From the NCBI RefSeq assembly GCF_021532375.1, contig NZ_JAKGAP010000018.1:1-64000 (forward strand): 64,000 bases of DNA. The letters are read 5' to 3'. Numbering within the stretch: the stretch's first letter is position 1; each line of letters begins with the position of its first letter. Below the pieces are notes generated by a model. That model saw nothing but the letters and a program-made list of their open reading frames with translations, searched no databases and was not told where the DNA came from. Shown here piece after piece: positions 8,471 through 17,207 of this stretch. The position numbers were made by a program, and so were the translations under genes. This DNA is from Paenibacillus alkaliterrae. GTDB taxonomy: Bacteria; Bacillota; Bacilli; Paenibacillales; Paenibacillaceae.

Positions 8471-9814
8471 ATGACAAAACGTCAATGGTTGGCAAAAGGG
8501 TTAACTTTACTGATGGTCGCTGTGCTGTTGCTTGTGACGGCTTGCAGCGGGGGCAATCAGGAAGCGGGAACAAAAGCGGAGGGACAAAATGGGGAAGCAG
8601 GGGAGAAATCCGGCGACAGCGGCAGCAAGGCTGTAAAACTTAGCATCATGTGGTGGGGACCGGATGCCAGACACGAAGCGACTATGAAAGTGCTTGATAT
8701 GTATTCGAAACAGCATCCGGGAGTTACGTTCACGCCTGAGTATCTCGCATGGGACGGCTACTGGAGTAAATTGCCTACGCTTGCAGCATCGAAGTCTATA
8801 ACGGATGTTTTGCAAATGGACGCGGCGTACATTAAAGAATACGTGGGGAATGGCACACTCGAAGACTTGTCGGACATTGATCTGAGCGGCATTGTTGACC
8901 CTAACGTTATTGAGAACCTGAAGATCGACGGCAAGCTGTACGGCATCCCGCTAAGCCAAAATGCGGGAGGCATAGCTTACAACAAAGAGGAGCTTGAGAA
9001 ACACGGCATTCCGCTCCCGCATCAGAATTGGACTTGGGACGAATATTTCGACTGGGCTAGAGAAGCGCGCAAGAAGCTGCCGGAAGGCAAGTATCCAATC
9101 GGCGACGTCACTACGTGGGACGGGTACCAATACTACCAAGCTGCCTACGGTAAAGGTGATATTATGGCGGACGGCGGCAAAACCTTCTCTCTCGACAAAG
9201 AACTATTCCTGAAGTTCTTTAACACATATGCCGAATTCCGCAAAGAGAAAATCGTTCCTCCGGCCGAGCAGGCTGCAGCTTTCCAGGAGAACGACCCGCA
9301 GGCGGATCCGATGGCATCCGGCGTCCTCATGACTACCGGCAAAACAACAGGCTCCGTAAGCGTAATGGAAACATTGATGCCGGGCAAGGTGGACGTCGTC
9401 AATTCTCCGACGGGACCTGACGGCGGCGGCTGGGCGCAGTCTACGATCTTCTTGAGCGTAAGTTCAAACTCCAAGCATAAACAAGAAGCCAAGGACTTCG
9501 TTAGATGGTTTATTACGGATAAAGAGGCCGGTCAAGTGCTTCGCCTGACCCGCGGTATTCCGATCAATCCTGACATCTACGCGGAGCTGGAGGCGTCGCT
9601 CGAGCCGAAGGATAAGCTCGGCAAGAAACTTTATGATGTCTCCGTCGAGAAAGCATTGCCGTTCTTTAGCTCAGCTGCAGGTTATACAGAATGGGTAGAC
9701 GCTTTCGAAGCGGAGATGGAGAATGTCGTTTACGGAAAACAATCGGTCGAGCAAGCTTACGAAAAGATCAACCAATTGGGTCAAGACCTTGCAGCCAAGG
9801 CTGCAAGCAAGTAA
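8471..9814 (+). CDS. sugar ABC transporter substrate-binding lipoprotein
   Basis: A 447-residue extracellular solute-binding protein. A lipoprotein signal (MTKRQWLAKG, hydrophobic stretch, LVTAC with Cys25) is followed by a Gly/Ser/Glu linker and a family 1 binding fold (VKLSIMWWGP, GIPLSQNAGGIAYNKEEL). It delivers sugar to the permeases encoded immediately upstream. AAGGGG precedes the ATG. A strong terminator follows, so the transporter forms a unit separate from the two-component genes. Confidence 0.9.
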   Translation: MTKRQWLAKGLTLLMVAVLLLVTACSGGNQEAGTKAEGQNGEAGEKSGDSGSKAVKLSIMWWGPDARHEATMKVLDMYSKQHPGVTFTPEYLAWDGYWSKLPTLAASKSITDVLQMDAAYIKEYVGNGTLEDLSDIDLSGIVDPNVIENLKIDGKLYGIPLSQNAGGIAYNKEELEKHGIPLPHQNWTWDEYFDWAREARKKLPEGKYPIGDVTTWDGYQYYQAAYGKGDIMADGGKTFSLDKELFLKFFNTYAEFRKEKIVPPAEQAAAFQENDPQADPMASGVLMTTGKTTGSVSVMETLMPGKVDVVNSPTGPDGGGWAQSTIFLSVSSNSKHKQEAKDFVRWFITDKEAGQVLRLTRGIPINPDIYAELEASLEPKDKLGKKLYDVSVEKALPFFSSAAGYTEWVDAFEAEMENVVYGKQSVEQAYEKINQLGQDLAAKAASK

Positions 9815-9840
9815 TGAATAGGGTAGATTAGCGGTTATTA

Positions 9841-9888
9841 AACGGGAGCCGCCTGGCTTCGGCGAAGTCGGGCGGCTCCCGTTTTTCA
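9841..9888 (+). terminator. terminator after the binding-protein gene
   Basis: Perfect 13-bp stem between 9841-9853 and 9871-9883 with an internal CTTC/GAAG pairing, followed by a T-run. Confidence 0.9.
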
Positions 9889-9914
9889 TTCGTGCTGACG
9901 GGGGGCATGTTTAA

Positions 9915-11654
9915 CTGAGCCGTTCCATAAAAACGAAACTGATCATCAGCTTTTTTGCCGTAATGCTTCCCCTTATAACGTTCTTGGTCGTAAGCAACTG
10001 GTATGCGAAAAACGTCGTGCGCGAGAAAATCTCGGAAACCTATAGGAATACACTGGATATTTTTGTCCGCCAAACAGATCGCAATTTGCAGGAAATTAAC
10101 AATTATCTGTATAAAATGGCGACACTCGATACGGATGTCGGCCTGTTGATGTCGTCCCCGTACGGCAGCGACAATTATGTATTGACGAAGGTGCGAATTC
10201 AGAACGAGATCAACAGGGATATCGGATTTTACAACCACCTTATCGATACGATTTTCCTATTTAATGAAAGTAAAAAAAGTGATTTGATTATAAGCACGTC
10301 AGGTCCTTACGGGATCTCGCAGCAAGTGCTGCAAAAAAACATCTCCGACATCATTAAGTCCGAAAACAAGCTGATATCCCGTAATCAATGGTTGATTTGG
10401 AAAGACAGCATACTGCCCGGAGAACATTTTGCGATCAAGACTGTTCCGGTGACAGAGGGACTCTATGTCGGAGCCATCATCAAAATGTCGGATATCCGCG
10501 AACAGCTTTCCATCCAATGGGACGACGGCGCCATAGGTGAGAGCGGCATATATAAGAACAACGGAAAGAGCTTGATCGAGCCTCTTGCGGGCAGTCCTCC
10601 ACAGATGACCCTTGAGCAGCTCCTCGTCAAGGACGAGCCATACAGGACAGTGACAGACAAGACGAGTGGACAAAACTATATGGTCATGAGCCGTTCCAGT
10701 GAACATGCGGATATAACCTTTAATATCGGGATTCCGGAGAGCAACATCCTGAAGGGGCTGCCTTATTTCCAGAAAGCGACGTATTTTTTGGCATTCGGAG
10801 TTATTCTCATTTTTGCGATGTATCTCTTTTTCATCCGGCAAATCGTCATTAAACCGCTTCAGCAGCTAATTGCAGGGATGAAGAAAATATCGCTCGGGAT
10901 GCTGGATATGAGGTTGAAAACAAATGAGACGGTTGAACTCGTAATTCTAGCCAAGACGTTCAACAACATGGCCGAGCAAATTAAAACGTTGAAGATCGGA
11001 ATGTACGAAGAGCAGCTTCGCGCCCAAAAAATAGAACTCATGCAATTGCAGGCTCAGATTAACCCTCATTTCTATATGAACAGCTTGAATATCATTTATA
11101 ATTTTGCCGTACTGAAGGACTACGAGCCAGTGAAGCAAATGTCACTCCATTTGGCGGATTATTTCCGTTTCATCATGAGGGTAAACCGGGATTTGATCAG
11201 TCTGGAGGAGGAGCTGAAACATGTAGCCAATTATATCGAGATTCAGAAACTGCGTTTTCCAAGTAAGTTAGTTTGCGAATTTGATCTTCCTCCGGAATCG
11301 AAAGAGTTGATGTTGCCCGCACTCTCCGTTCAACCATTTATTGAAAACGCTGTTATCCATGGATTTGTGAACCGTAAACAAACATTCCGCATCAAGGTGG
11401 CCGGTTCAATCTTTGCTGCACATGAGAAAAAATATTTGCTTCTTACTATAGAAGACAACGGGACCGGTTTCCCGGAGGGAATTCTGCCCGGATTGAACGG
11501 AGCCGGGCCGCTTCCGCAGGCGGATACAAGCCGCTTGGGAGTCCAGAACGTGATACAGCGAATGAACTTGCGTTATTGCGGCGAAGTCAAAATCTCGTTT
11601 TCCAATGCGACGAAAGGCGGAGCGGTCGTTGAATTGCTGCTTCCGCTTCAATAG
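9915..11654 (+). CDS. YesM-type sensor histidine kinase (start unusual)
   Basis: A membrane sensor kinase of the two-helix YesM class: N-terminal helix, extracytoplasmic sensor region, second helix, HAMP linker, the phospho-acceptor region INPHFYMNSLNII and an ATPase G-box DNGTGFPEG. The first ATG in frame (9963) lies inside the first membrane helix. The frame extends back to a TAA at 9912 and would add LSRSIKTKLIISFFAV, a typical YesM N-terminus, if CTG 9915 is the start. GGGGGG at 9900-9905 is correctly spaced for CTG. A nearby ATG (9907) is out of frame by one base. It probably senses the transporter's sugar and signals to the next gene. Confidence 0.85.
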   Translation: MSRSIKTKLIISFFAVMLPLITFLVVSNWYAKNVVREKISETYRNTLDIFVRQTDRNLQEINNYLYKMATLDTDVGLLMSSPYGSDNYVLTKVRIQNEINRDIGFYNHLIDTIFLFNESKKSDLIISTSGPYGISQQVLQKNISDIIKSENKLISRNQWLIWKDSILPGEHFAIKTVPVTEGLYVGAIIKMSDIREQLSIQWDDGAIGESGIYKNNGKSLIEPLAGSPPQMTLEQLLVKDEPYRTVTDKTSGQNYMVMSRSSEHADITFNIGIPESNILKGLPYFQKATYFLAFGVILIFAMYLFFIRQIVIKPLQQLIAGMKKISLGMLDMRLKTNETVELVILAKTFNNMAEQIKTLKIGMYEEQLRAQKIELMQLQAQINPHFYMNSLNIIYNFAVLKDYEPVKQMSLHLADYFRFIMRVNRDLISLEEELKHVANYIEIQKLRFPSKLVCEFDLPPESKELMLPALSVQPFIENAVIHGFVNRKQTFRIKVAGSIFAAHEKKYLLLTIEDNGTGFPEGILPGLNGAGPLPQADTSRLGVQNVIQRMNLRYCGEVKISFSNATKGGAVVELLLPLQ

Positions 11655-11678
11655 AAACAGACGATGATGGGGGCATTT

Positions 11679-13295
11679 ATGTACAATCTTTTGGTGGTTG
11701 ACGATGAAGAGATCGCTATACGCGGAATTATCCATGGAATCGATTGGTCGGCGCTGCAGCTCACAAACGTATTTACGGCTAATGATGCCGAAGATGCGAA
11801 GTCGGTCTTCCGCAACCATCCGGTTCACGTCATGATTTCCGATATCGATATGCCGAGAGAAAACGGAATTCTGCTCCTGAACTGGGTGAATGAACATTCC
11901 CCGGAGACGAAATCGATATTTTTAACGGCACATGCGAACTTCAAATACGCGCAGCAAGCGATTCAATTGAACAGCTTCGATTATTTGCTCAAGCCGATTG
12001 ACCATGAATGCTTAAAGCAATGTGTGGAGAAAGCTTTGGATGATGTTAAGGATCGGGAGGAAGAAAGGTCTTTTCGAAAAACTTTTGAAGTTTATTATGA
12101 CCAGTGGAAGAAACAGCTTCCATATTTGGTCGAACGTTTTTGGCAAGATGTATTGCACCAGAAAATCAGCACCCGTCCCGATCAATTGGAATCGATGTGT
12201 ACGGTATATGGCATTCCGCTTGATGCCGGCAAACCTATCGGGCAGATTCTTATTAGCGTTGAAGAATGGAAGCGGGAGTTTAATGCGCGCGATGAGGATA
12301 TTATGACTTATGCGCTTAAGAACGCAGCTGCGGAGATACTGCTTGAATCTCAACCCGGGACCGTAATTCAAGATCAGAACGGAATCATCTACGCATTGTT
12401 ATATGACCCGGCACCGGAACAACTATCTCTCCTTGAGGAAAGGTGCCTGGAGTTTATCTGCAAGAGCGAGCAATACTTAAACGGGATTGTATCCTGTTAC
12501 ATTGGCGAGCCTGCGACCGTGGCCGGACTTCATTTAAGAGCGCAGCAGCTGGCGGACATGGAAAGATTGAATATTCGAAAAAAGGGAAGTGTATTTCGGC
12601 TCTCGGAATTTAAGAAACCGAAAAAGATACATTCTACCGCTCCGAGCTTGCAGGAATGGCCGATTCTGATCGAGCAGGGCAAACGGCAGGAATTGATGCA
12701 GCGAGTCGAAGATATGTTCGAGGGGCTGCAGTGTGATCAGATCGATCATACATTTATGGTGCAATATTACTACGGGCTTGTAAACATGGTGTTCCAGTTG
12801 CTCCAGAGAAAATCGCTGTCACCTTCTGAGGCGTTTCCCTGTGCGGAATGGAAGACTGGCGAAACCACTTTGAAGTCTCTGACCGCCGTCAAGGCCTGGA
12901 CGCTCCAATTCGTCGGGAAGGCGGTCGAATATATCGGATGCCATAGTAAGGAGCTTTCGGGAGCGATTGTCAAGGTGCAGAAATACATTGAATCTAACCT
13001 TCATCTGGAGTTCAACAGGGAATTAATCGCAGAATATGTGTATCTGAATCCGGCATACCTTTCCAGGCTATTCCGTAAAGAAACGGGAAAATCGCTGACC
13101 GACTATATGATTGATTGTAAAATGGCGAAGGCAAAGCAGGAACTGGCGAACACAAATGTGAAAATCAGCGACATTGCGCTTTCGGTCGGTTATTGCAATT
13201 TCTCCCATTTCTCTAAACTGTTCAAAAAAACGACGGGACTGACGCCGCATGAGTATCGCAAAAAATATCAGGACATTTATCAGGACATCCTCTAA
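11679..13295 (+). CDS. YesN-type response regulator (receiver plus AraC DNA-binding)
   Basis: A 538-residue regulator. Residues 1-120 are a receiver domain with the acidic pair DDEE, phospho-acceptor Asp55 in MISDIDMPRENG and the Lys in LLKPID. The last 100 residues form a double helix-turn-helix of AraC type (ISDIALSVGYCNFSHFSKLF). It starts at ATG 11679 (MYNLLVVDDEE) after GGGGG; the in-frame ATG at 11664 would put this site inside the gene. It is 24 bases after the kinase. Such pairs usually activate an adjacent sugar transporter. Two are adjacent here, one upstream and one beyond the IS. Confidence 0.9.
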   Translation: MYNLLVVDDEEIAIRGIIHGIDWSALQLTNVFTANDAEDAKSVFRNHPVHVMISDIDMPRENGILLLNWVNEHSPETKSIFLTAHANFKYAQQAIQLNSFDYLLKPIDHECLKQCVEKALDDVKDREEERSFRKTFEVYYDQWKKQLPYLVERFWQDVLHQKISTRPDQLESMCTVYGIPLDAGKPIGQILISVEEWKREFNARDEDIMTYALKNAAAEILLESQPGTVIQDQNGIIYALLYDPAPEQLSLLEERCLEFICKSEQYLNGIVSCYIGEPATVAGLHLRAQQLADMERLNIRKKGSVFRLSEFKKPKKIHSTAPSLQEWPILIEQGKRQELMQRVEDMFEGLQCDQIDHTFMVQYYYGLVNMVFQLLQRKSLSPSEAFPCAEWKTGETTLKSLTAVKAWTLQFVGKAVEYIGCHSKELSGAIVKVQKYIESNLHLEFNRELIAEYVYLNPAYLSRLFRKETGKSLTDYMIDCKMAKAKQELANTNVKISDIALSVGYCNFSHFSKLFKKTTGLTPHEYRKKYQDIYQDIL

Positions 13296-13321
13296 AAAAG
13301 TCACCAGAGCGTTAAATTGGT

Positions 13322-13356
13322 AACGGCGCCGATAGAAGCAGGGCGCCGTTTGTTTT
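13322..13356 (+). terminator. terminator of the two-component genes
   Basis: Perfect 9-bp stem AACGGCGCC/GGCGCCGTT (13322-13330, 13342-13350) followed by TGTTTT. It marks the end of the host segment shortly before the insertion element. Confidence 0.75.
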
Positions 13357-13441
13357 ACAATGAAAGCAAGACAAGTATTGAACAATAACGACAAGAAGGA
13401 GCAATTCCTGTAATGAAGTAATTTGAGCTTTGAAAGAAAAA

Positions 13442-13507
13442 AGCGCCTCTTGTATACTGGGAATCGTTGTTCCGGACAAGAACAAAACCCACATACGAAA
13501 AGAGGCA
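13442..13507 (+). promoter_or_regulatory. inverted repeat covering the transposase ribosome binding site
   Basis: GCCTCTT near 13444-13450 can pair with AAGAGGC near 13499-13505. The right arm contains the AGAGG that would serve as the transposase Shine-Dalgarno. Transcripts entering from outside would carry both arms and hide the site. Protection of the transposase from read-through is inference from known IS behaviour. Confidence 0.4.
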
Positions 13508-13513
13508 CTCAGG

Positions 13514-14812
13514 ATGAAGTATAAGCTGAAAGAAAAACAGAATCAACGTATTACGCGAATTTCGGATACAACGTTAGTTGTTGGAGCAGACATTGCCAAG
13601 AAGATTCATGTGGCTCGTGCGGTGGATTTCCGCGGCATTGAGCTAGGCAAAGATTGTGTCTTTCACAATGATCAGGAAGGGCTAACGAAGTTGGCAACGT
13701 GGATGACGGAGCTGAAGCAGGCTCATGGCAAAACAGAAATCGTTTTTGGTATTGAGCCTACCGGGCACTACTGGTTTCCGTTAGCGGCATTCCTTGAGAA
13801 TCAAGGTATCAAGATCGTCGTGGTGAACCCGCATCATGTCAGCAAGAGCAAGGAACTTGAGGACAATTCACCGACAAAGAGCGACTACAAGGATGCTAAA
13901 GTCATTGCCGACTTAATCCGTAACGGAAAGTATTCGGAGCCTAATCTGCCAACGAAAGAATACGCAGATTTACGTATCTATATGAACTTCCGAGAAAAGG
14001 CTTCAGTCAATCTTAACCAAGTAAAGGGCAGAATTAGCAATTGGTTTGACCGCTACTTCCCCGAGTATGCAAGTGTCTTTAAAAAATGGGAAGGTAAAGC
14101 ATCGCTCATGACGATGCGGCAGTTCCCTACGCCTGGAGAGATCCAATCAACAGGCACCAGAGGCATCCTCGCCCATTGGAAAACGGAAGTAAAGCGAGGC
14201 GTGGGTATTAAGCGTGCAGAGAAGCTATGTGCCGCAGCAGCCACCTCGATTGGACTGACCGAAGGATTAACGGCAGCGCGAATGGAATTATCTGCTCTGC
14301 TTGAACAGTACGACCTATTCACCAAGCAGCTTGAGACAACGATGGAGAAGGTTATGCAAATCCTTGAGAATATACCAGGGGCGGCAGAAATGCTAACCAT
14401 CCCCGGTGTTGGCGCCATCACGGTTGCCGGATTTTTGGCGGAGGTTGGCGATTTGAACAAATACGACCATGGACAACAGATTATTCGTCTAGCCGGTCTG
14501 AATCTCAAAGAGAACAGTTCAGGTACACGCAAAGGAAAGACTGGGATCACCAAGCGAGGACGATCACGTCTAAGAGCCTTACTGTTCCGAGCAGTACTGC
14601 CGATGGTGGCCAAAAATGAAGCGTTCAAGGCGCTTCATAAACACTACACCACACGAAGCCAGAACCCGCTTAAGAAGAAGCAATCGATTATCGCTTTATG
14701 TGGAAAGTTAATACGCGTCCTGCATACGCTGGGGACAAAGCAACGAGCGTATAACGCTAACGATGTATTAGGTCCTATTCGGCAAGCCCAGATGCAACAA
14801 ATGGCAGCTTAA
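13514..14812 (+). CDS. IS110-family transposase (DEDD, RuvC-like)
   Basis: A 432-residue recombinase with the N-terminal RuvC-like domain (Asp in VGADIAKKIHVA, Glu in FGIEPTGHYW, the two Asp of SDYKDAKVIADL) and a C-terminal Transposase_20 domain (IPGVGAITVAGFLAEVGD, then LAGLNLKENSSGTRKGK with the candidate nucleophilic Ser). ATG 13514 follows AGAGG; longer versions starting at 13430 would read through the leader. The frame is complete with no interruption, so the element may be active. The family recombines DNA guided by an element-encoded RNA. Confidence 0.92.
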   Translation: MKYKLKEKQNQRITRISDTTLVVGADIAKKIHVARAVDFRGIELGKDCVFHNDQEGLTKLATWMTELKQAHGKTEIVFGIEPTGHYWFPLAAFLENQGIKIVVVNPHHVSKSKELEDNSPTKSDYKDAKVIADLIRNGKYSEPNLPTKEYADLRIYMNFREKASVNLNQVKGRISNWFDRYFPEYASVFKKWEGKASLMTMRQFPTPGEIQSTGTRGILAHWKTEVKRGVGIKRAEKLCAAAATSIGLTEGLTAARMELSALLEQYDLFTKQLETTMEKVMQILENIPGAAEMLTIPGVGAITVAGFLAEVGDLNKYDHGQQIIRLAGLNLKENSSGTRKGKTGITKRGRSRLRALLFRAVLPMVAKNEAFKALHKHYTTRSQNPLKKKQSIIALCGKLIRVLHTLGTKQRAYNANDVLGPIRQAQMQQMAA

Positions 14813-14815
14813 GTT

Positions 14816-15103
14816 CATCAAAGCAACAACCTGCAATCTCGTATTATTCACAGGTGTACAACTTGACAATCGAAGCACCGGAGAAGCCGAAGAACTACAT
14901 TCCATAAGGGCAACGACCCCGTAAAGGAGCAAGAACCGGCATCCACCCCTTGAGAGGTAGAACGAAGGAATGTAAGGGCATAGACCCAGCGTGACATGGG
15001 AGGGTAAACCCCAAGGGCAATTGTGGAGATCCACTGTGCGATTATATGCAATTATCCACAGTTTTGGAGACAACGATCCTAAGCTCTGTTCCCGCACACG
15101 CTC
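14816..15103 (+). ncRNA. putative IS-encoded guide (bridge) RNA region
   Basis: A 290-bp noncoding stretch between the transposase stop and the right inverted repeat. It contains three AAGGGCA phrases (near 14908, 14976 and 15013), the hairpin GTGG-AGAT-CCAC near 15023, and several G-run/C-run pairings. In IS1111-type elements the guide RNA is expected in the downstream noncoding end. Exact RNA ends and loops were not determined. Confidence 0.35.
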
Positions 15104-15223
15104 TTACAGGAAATTGGGCTACGGACTACATTCTCTACCAGTACTCTCAAACTGTCAAAGTTGAAAATCTAAGAAAGAGCGAGAAAACAGGAGAAAACAT
15201 TACTTTATAGTGGGAGGAATAGG

Positions 15224-16204
15224 ATGGCGTACGATATGTCGAACGCGGTTATAAAAACCAAGAATATCCGGCAATCGAGAGTGCTTAGGTTCGCATTACT
15301 TAGTACCATACAGAAATATTGGATGTTTTACATCATGATGCTCCCCGGTATGCTGCTGCTGCTGCTGAACAATTATATTCCGATGTTCGGTATCCTTATT
15401 GCATTCAAGAACATTAATTACACGGACGGGATTCTGGGAAGTCCGTGGGTGGGACTGAACAACTTCGAATATTTGTTCAAGACGTCGGACGCCTGGATAA
15501 TTACCCGGAATACTTTGCTTTATAATTCATTTTTCATCGTTTTGAATTTGCTTTTCCCGCTTGCTTTCGCCATCATGCTGAATGAAATGAAAAACCGCTT
15601 TCTAGCCAAGTTCCACCAAACGGTGATGTTCCTGCCGTATTTTCTATCGATGGTCGTCATCAGCTATCTCGTGTTCGGTTTTTTGAGCGATGAACACGGC
15701 TATATGAACTCAACGGTGCTGCCTGCGCTCGGCATGGAACCGCTCCAGTGGTACTTCACGAAAGAAGTGTGGCCCTATATCCTGCCGATTGTAAACACAT
15801 GGAAAGGGATGGGCTACTTTATGGTTATCTATATGGCGGCCATCATCGGGATCGACGATGAATATTACGAAGCCGCCACGATTGACGGCGCCAGCAAATG
15901 GCAGCAAATGATCAGCATTACCATTCCGCTCATCATGCCTGTCATTACGATCATGACGCTGCTGCAGATCGGACGTATCTTCAACGCCGATTTCGGATTG
16001 TTCTTTCAGGTCCCGAGAGAGTCCGGGGTATTGTTCCCGGTGACCAACGTTATCGATACGTATGTTTATCGTACATTCCTGACGGTTGGCGACATCGGAT
16101 TGTCTTCCGCGGCAGGGCTGCTGCAATCGGTCGTCGGGTTCTCGCTGGTATTCTTTTCAAACTGGATAGTCCGCCGATTAAATCGTGAGAACGCTTTATT
16201 TTAG
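15224..16204 (+). CDS. ABC transporter permease, LplB type
   Basis: A 326-residue permease of the LplB class used for oligosaccharides and polysaccharide fragments. It has a cytoplasmic N-terminus, about six membrane segments, the family phrase MLPGMLLLLLNNYIPMFG and an EAA loop (YEAATIDGAS...IPLI). GGGAGG lies 8 bases before the ATG. It is first of a three-gene transporter unit whose upstream region now abuts the insertion element. No convincing promoter is visible between 15117 and the gene. Confidence 0.88.
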   Translation: MAYDMSNAVIKTKNIRQSRVLRFALLSTIQKYWMFYIMMLPGMLLLLLNNYIPMFGILIAFKNINYTDGILGSPWVGLNNFEYLFKTSDAWIITRNTLLYNSFFIVLNLLFPLAFAIMLNEMKNRFLAKFHQTVMFLPYFLSMVVISYLVFGFLSDEHGYMNSTVLPALGMEPLQWYFTKEVWPYILPIVNTWKGMGYFMVIYMAAIIGIDDEYYEAATIDGASKWQQMISITIPLIMPVITIMTLLQIGRIFNADFGLFFQVPRESGVLFPVTNVIDTYVYRTFLTVGDIGLSSAAGLLQSVVGFSLVFFSNWIVRRLNRENALF

Positions 16205-16232
16205 TGAACACATTGCTTAAGGAGGGATGCCG

Positions 16233-17168
16233 GTGGAAGCAGTTGCCGATCATTTGCCGTCCGGATCGAATCCGAAAAACCGGCTGCCGTTAGCGGCTGC
16301 TATGGGAATCCATGTTTTCTTTATTTGCTATTCGCTTCTATGCATCATTCCGCTGCTCTTGATTATGATGGTGTCGTTTTCCAATGAAGAGGACGTCCTT
16401 CGCGAAGGGTATAAGTTTATTCCGGCTCATTTCGATTTGACGGCGTACCGGTTCCTCTTCGAGGACTTTAATCAGATCGCCAGGTCCTACGGGATATCGA
16501 TGTTCGTCACCGTTGTCGGTACGCTGCTCAGCTTGATCATTATGGCGCTTTTCGCATATCCGATATCAAGGAACGATTTCCCTCACGCCAAGTTCTTCAC
16601 TTTCTTTGTATTCTTTACCATGCTATTCTCAGGCGGGCTTGTTCCGTGGTATTTGGTTTATGTCCAAATGCTTGGTCTCAAAGACACGATTGTAGCGCTC
16701 ATCTTGCCCCTCCTTATATCTGCTTTCTTCGTTTTGATTATTCGTACGTTTTTCCAAACCACGATTCCGGCGGCCGTTTTGGAATCGGCCAAAATCGACG
16801 GAGCGGGTGAACTCCGGATTTTCTTTCAAATCGTTCTTCCGCTTTCGTTACCGGTATTAGCCACCGTCGCATTGTTCCAGACTCTTACATATTGGAATGA
16901 CTGGTTTTTGAGTTTGGTCTTTATTAGCGGTGATGAGAACGTCTCGATCCAATATTTGATGTATAAGACCATGCAGAATATATCCTACCTGGCTAACAAC
17001 AGTACGGCTGCGGCTGCCATTAACGCTGCAGGCGGGCATGTAACGTTCCCGAGCGAGACGGTCCGTATGGCGATGGTTACTGTCGGAATCGGTCCGATTA
17101 TTTTCGCTTATCCGTTCTTTCAGAAATATTTCATTAAAGGATTAACTGTCGGTGCCGTTAAAGGGTGA
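16233..17168 (+). CDS. ABC transporter permease, YtcP/LplC type
   Basis: A 311-residue permease partner with about six helices, the EAA loop LESAKIDGAG...LPLS and the C-terminal FFQKYFIKGLTVGAVKG ending of the class. The start is GTG 16233: AAGGAGG at 16219-16225 is 7 bases before it but touches the in-frame ATG at 16227, which is therefore too close. It follows the LplB gene by 28 bases. Confidence 0.88.
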   Translation: MEAVADHLPSGSNPKNRLPLAAAMGIHVFFICYSLLCIIPLLLIMMVSFSNEEDVLREGYKFIPAHFDLTAYRFLFEDFNQIARSYGISMFVTVVGTLLSLIIMALFAYPISRNDFPHAKFFTFFVFFTMLFSGGLVPWYLVYVQMLGLKDTIVALILPLLISAFFVLIIRTFFQTTIPAAVLESAKIDGAGELRIFFQIVLPLSLPVLATVALFQTLTYWNDWFLSLVFISGDENVSIQYLMYKTMQNISYLANNSTAAAAINAAGGHVTFPSETVRMAMVTVGIGPIIFAYPFFQKYFIKGLTVGAVKG

Positions 17169-17207
17169 TTGGCATATAACTATTCTTTTAAGGGAGGTCA
17201 TTCATTT

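Larger units (their letters stand above)
13402..15116 (+). mobile_element. IS110-family insertion sequence, IS1111-type organisation
   Basis: The element carries one DEDD transposase. A subterminal inverted repeat is visible: CAATTCCTGTAA at 13402-13413 and TTACAGGAAATTG at 15104-15116, complementary over 12 bp apart from one extra base. Subterminal repeats and a long noncoding stretch after the transposase are features of the IS1111 group. The true ends should lie a few bases outside the coordinates given, and no target duplication is expected for this family. It separates a YesM/YesN pair from an LplB-type transporter operon. Confidence 0.8.
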
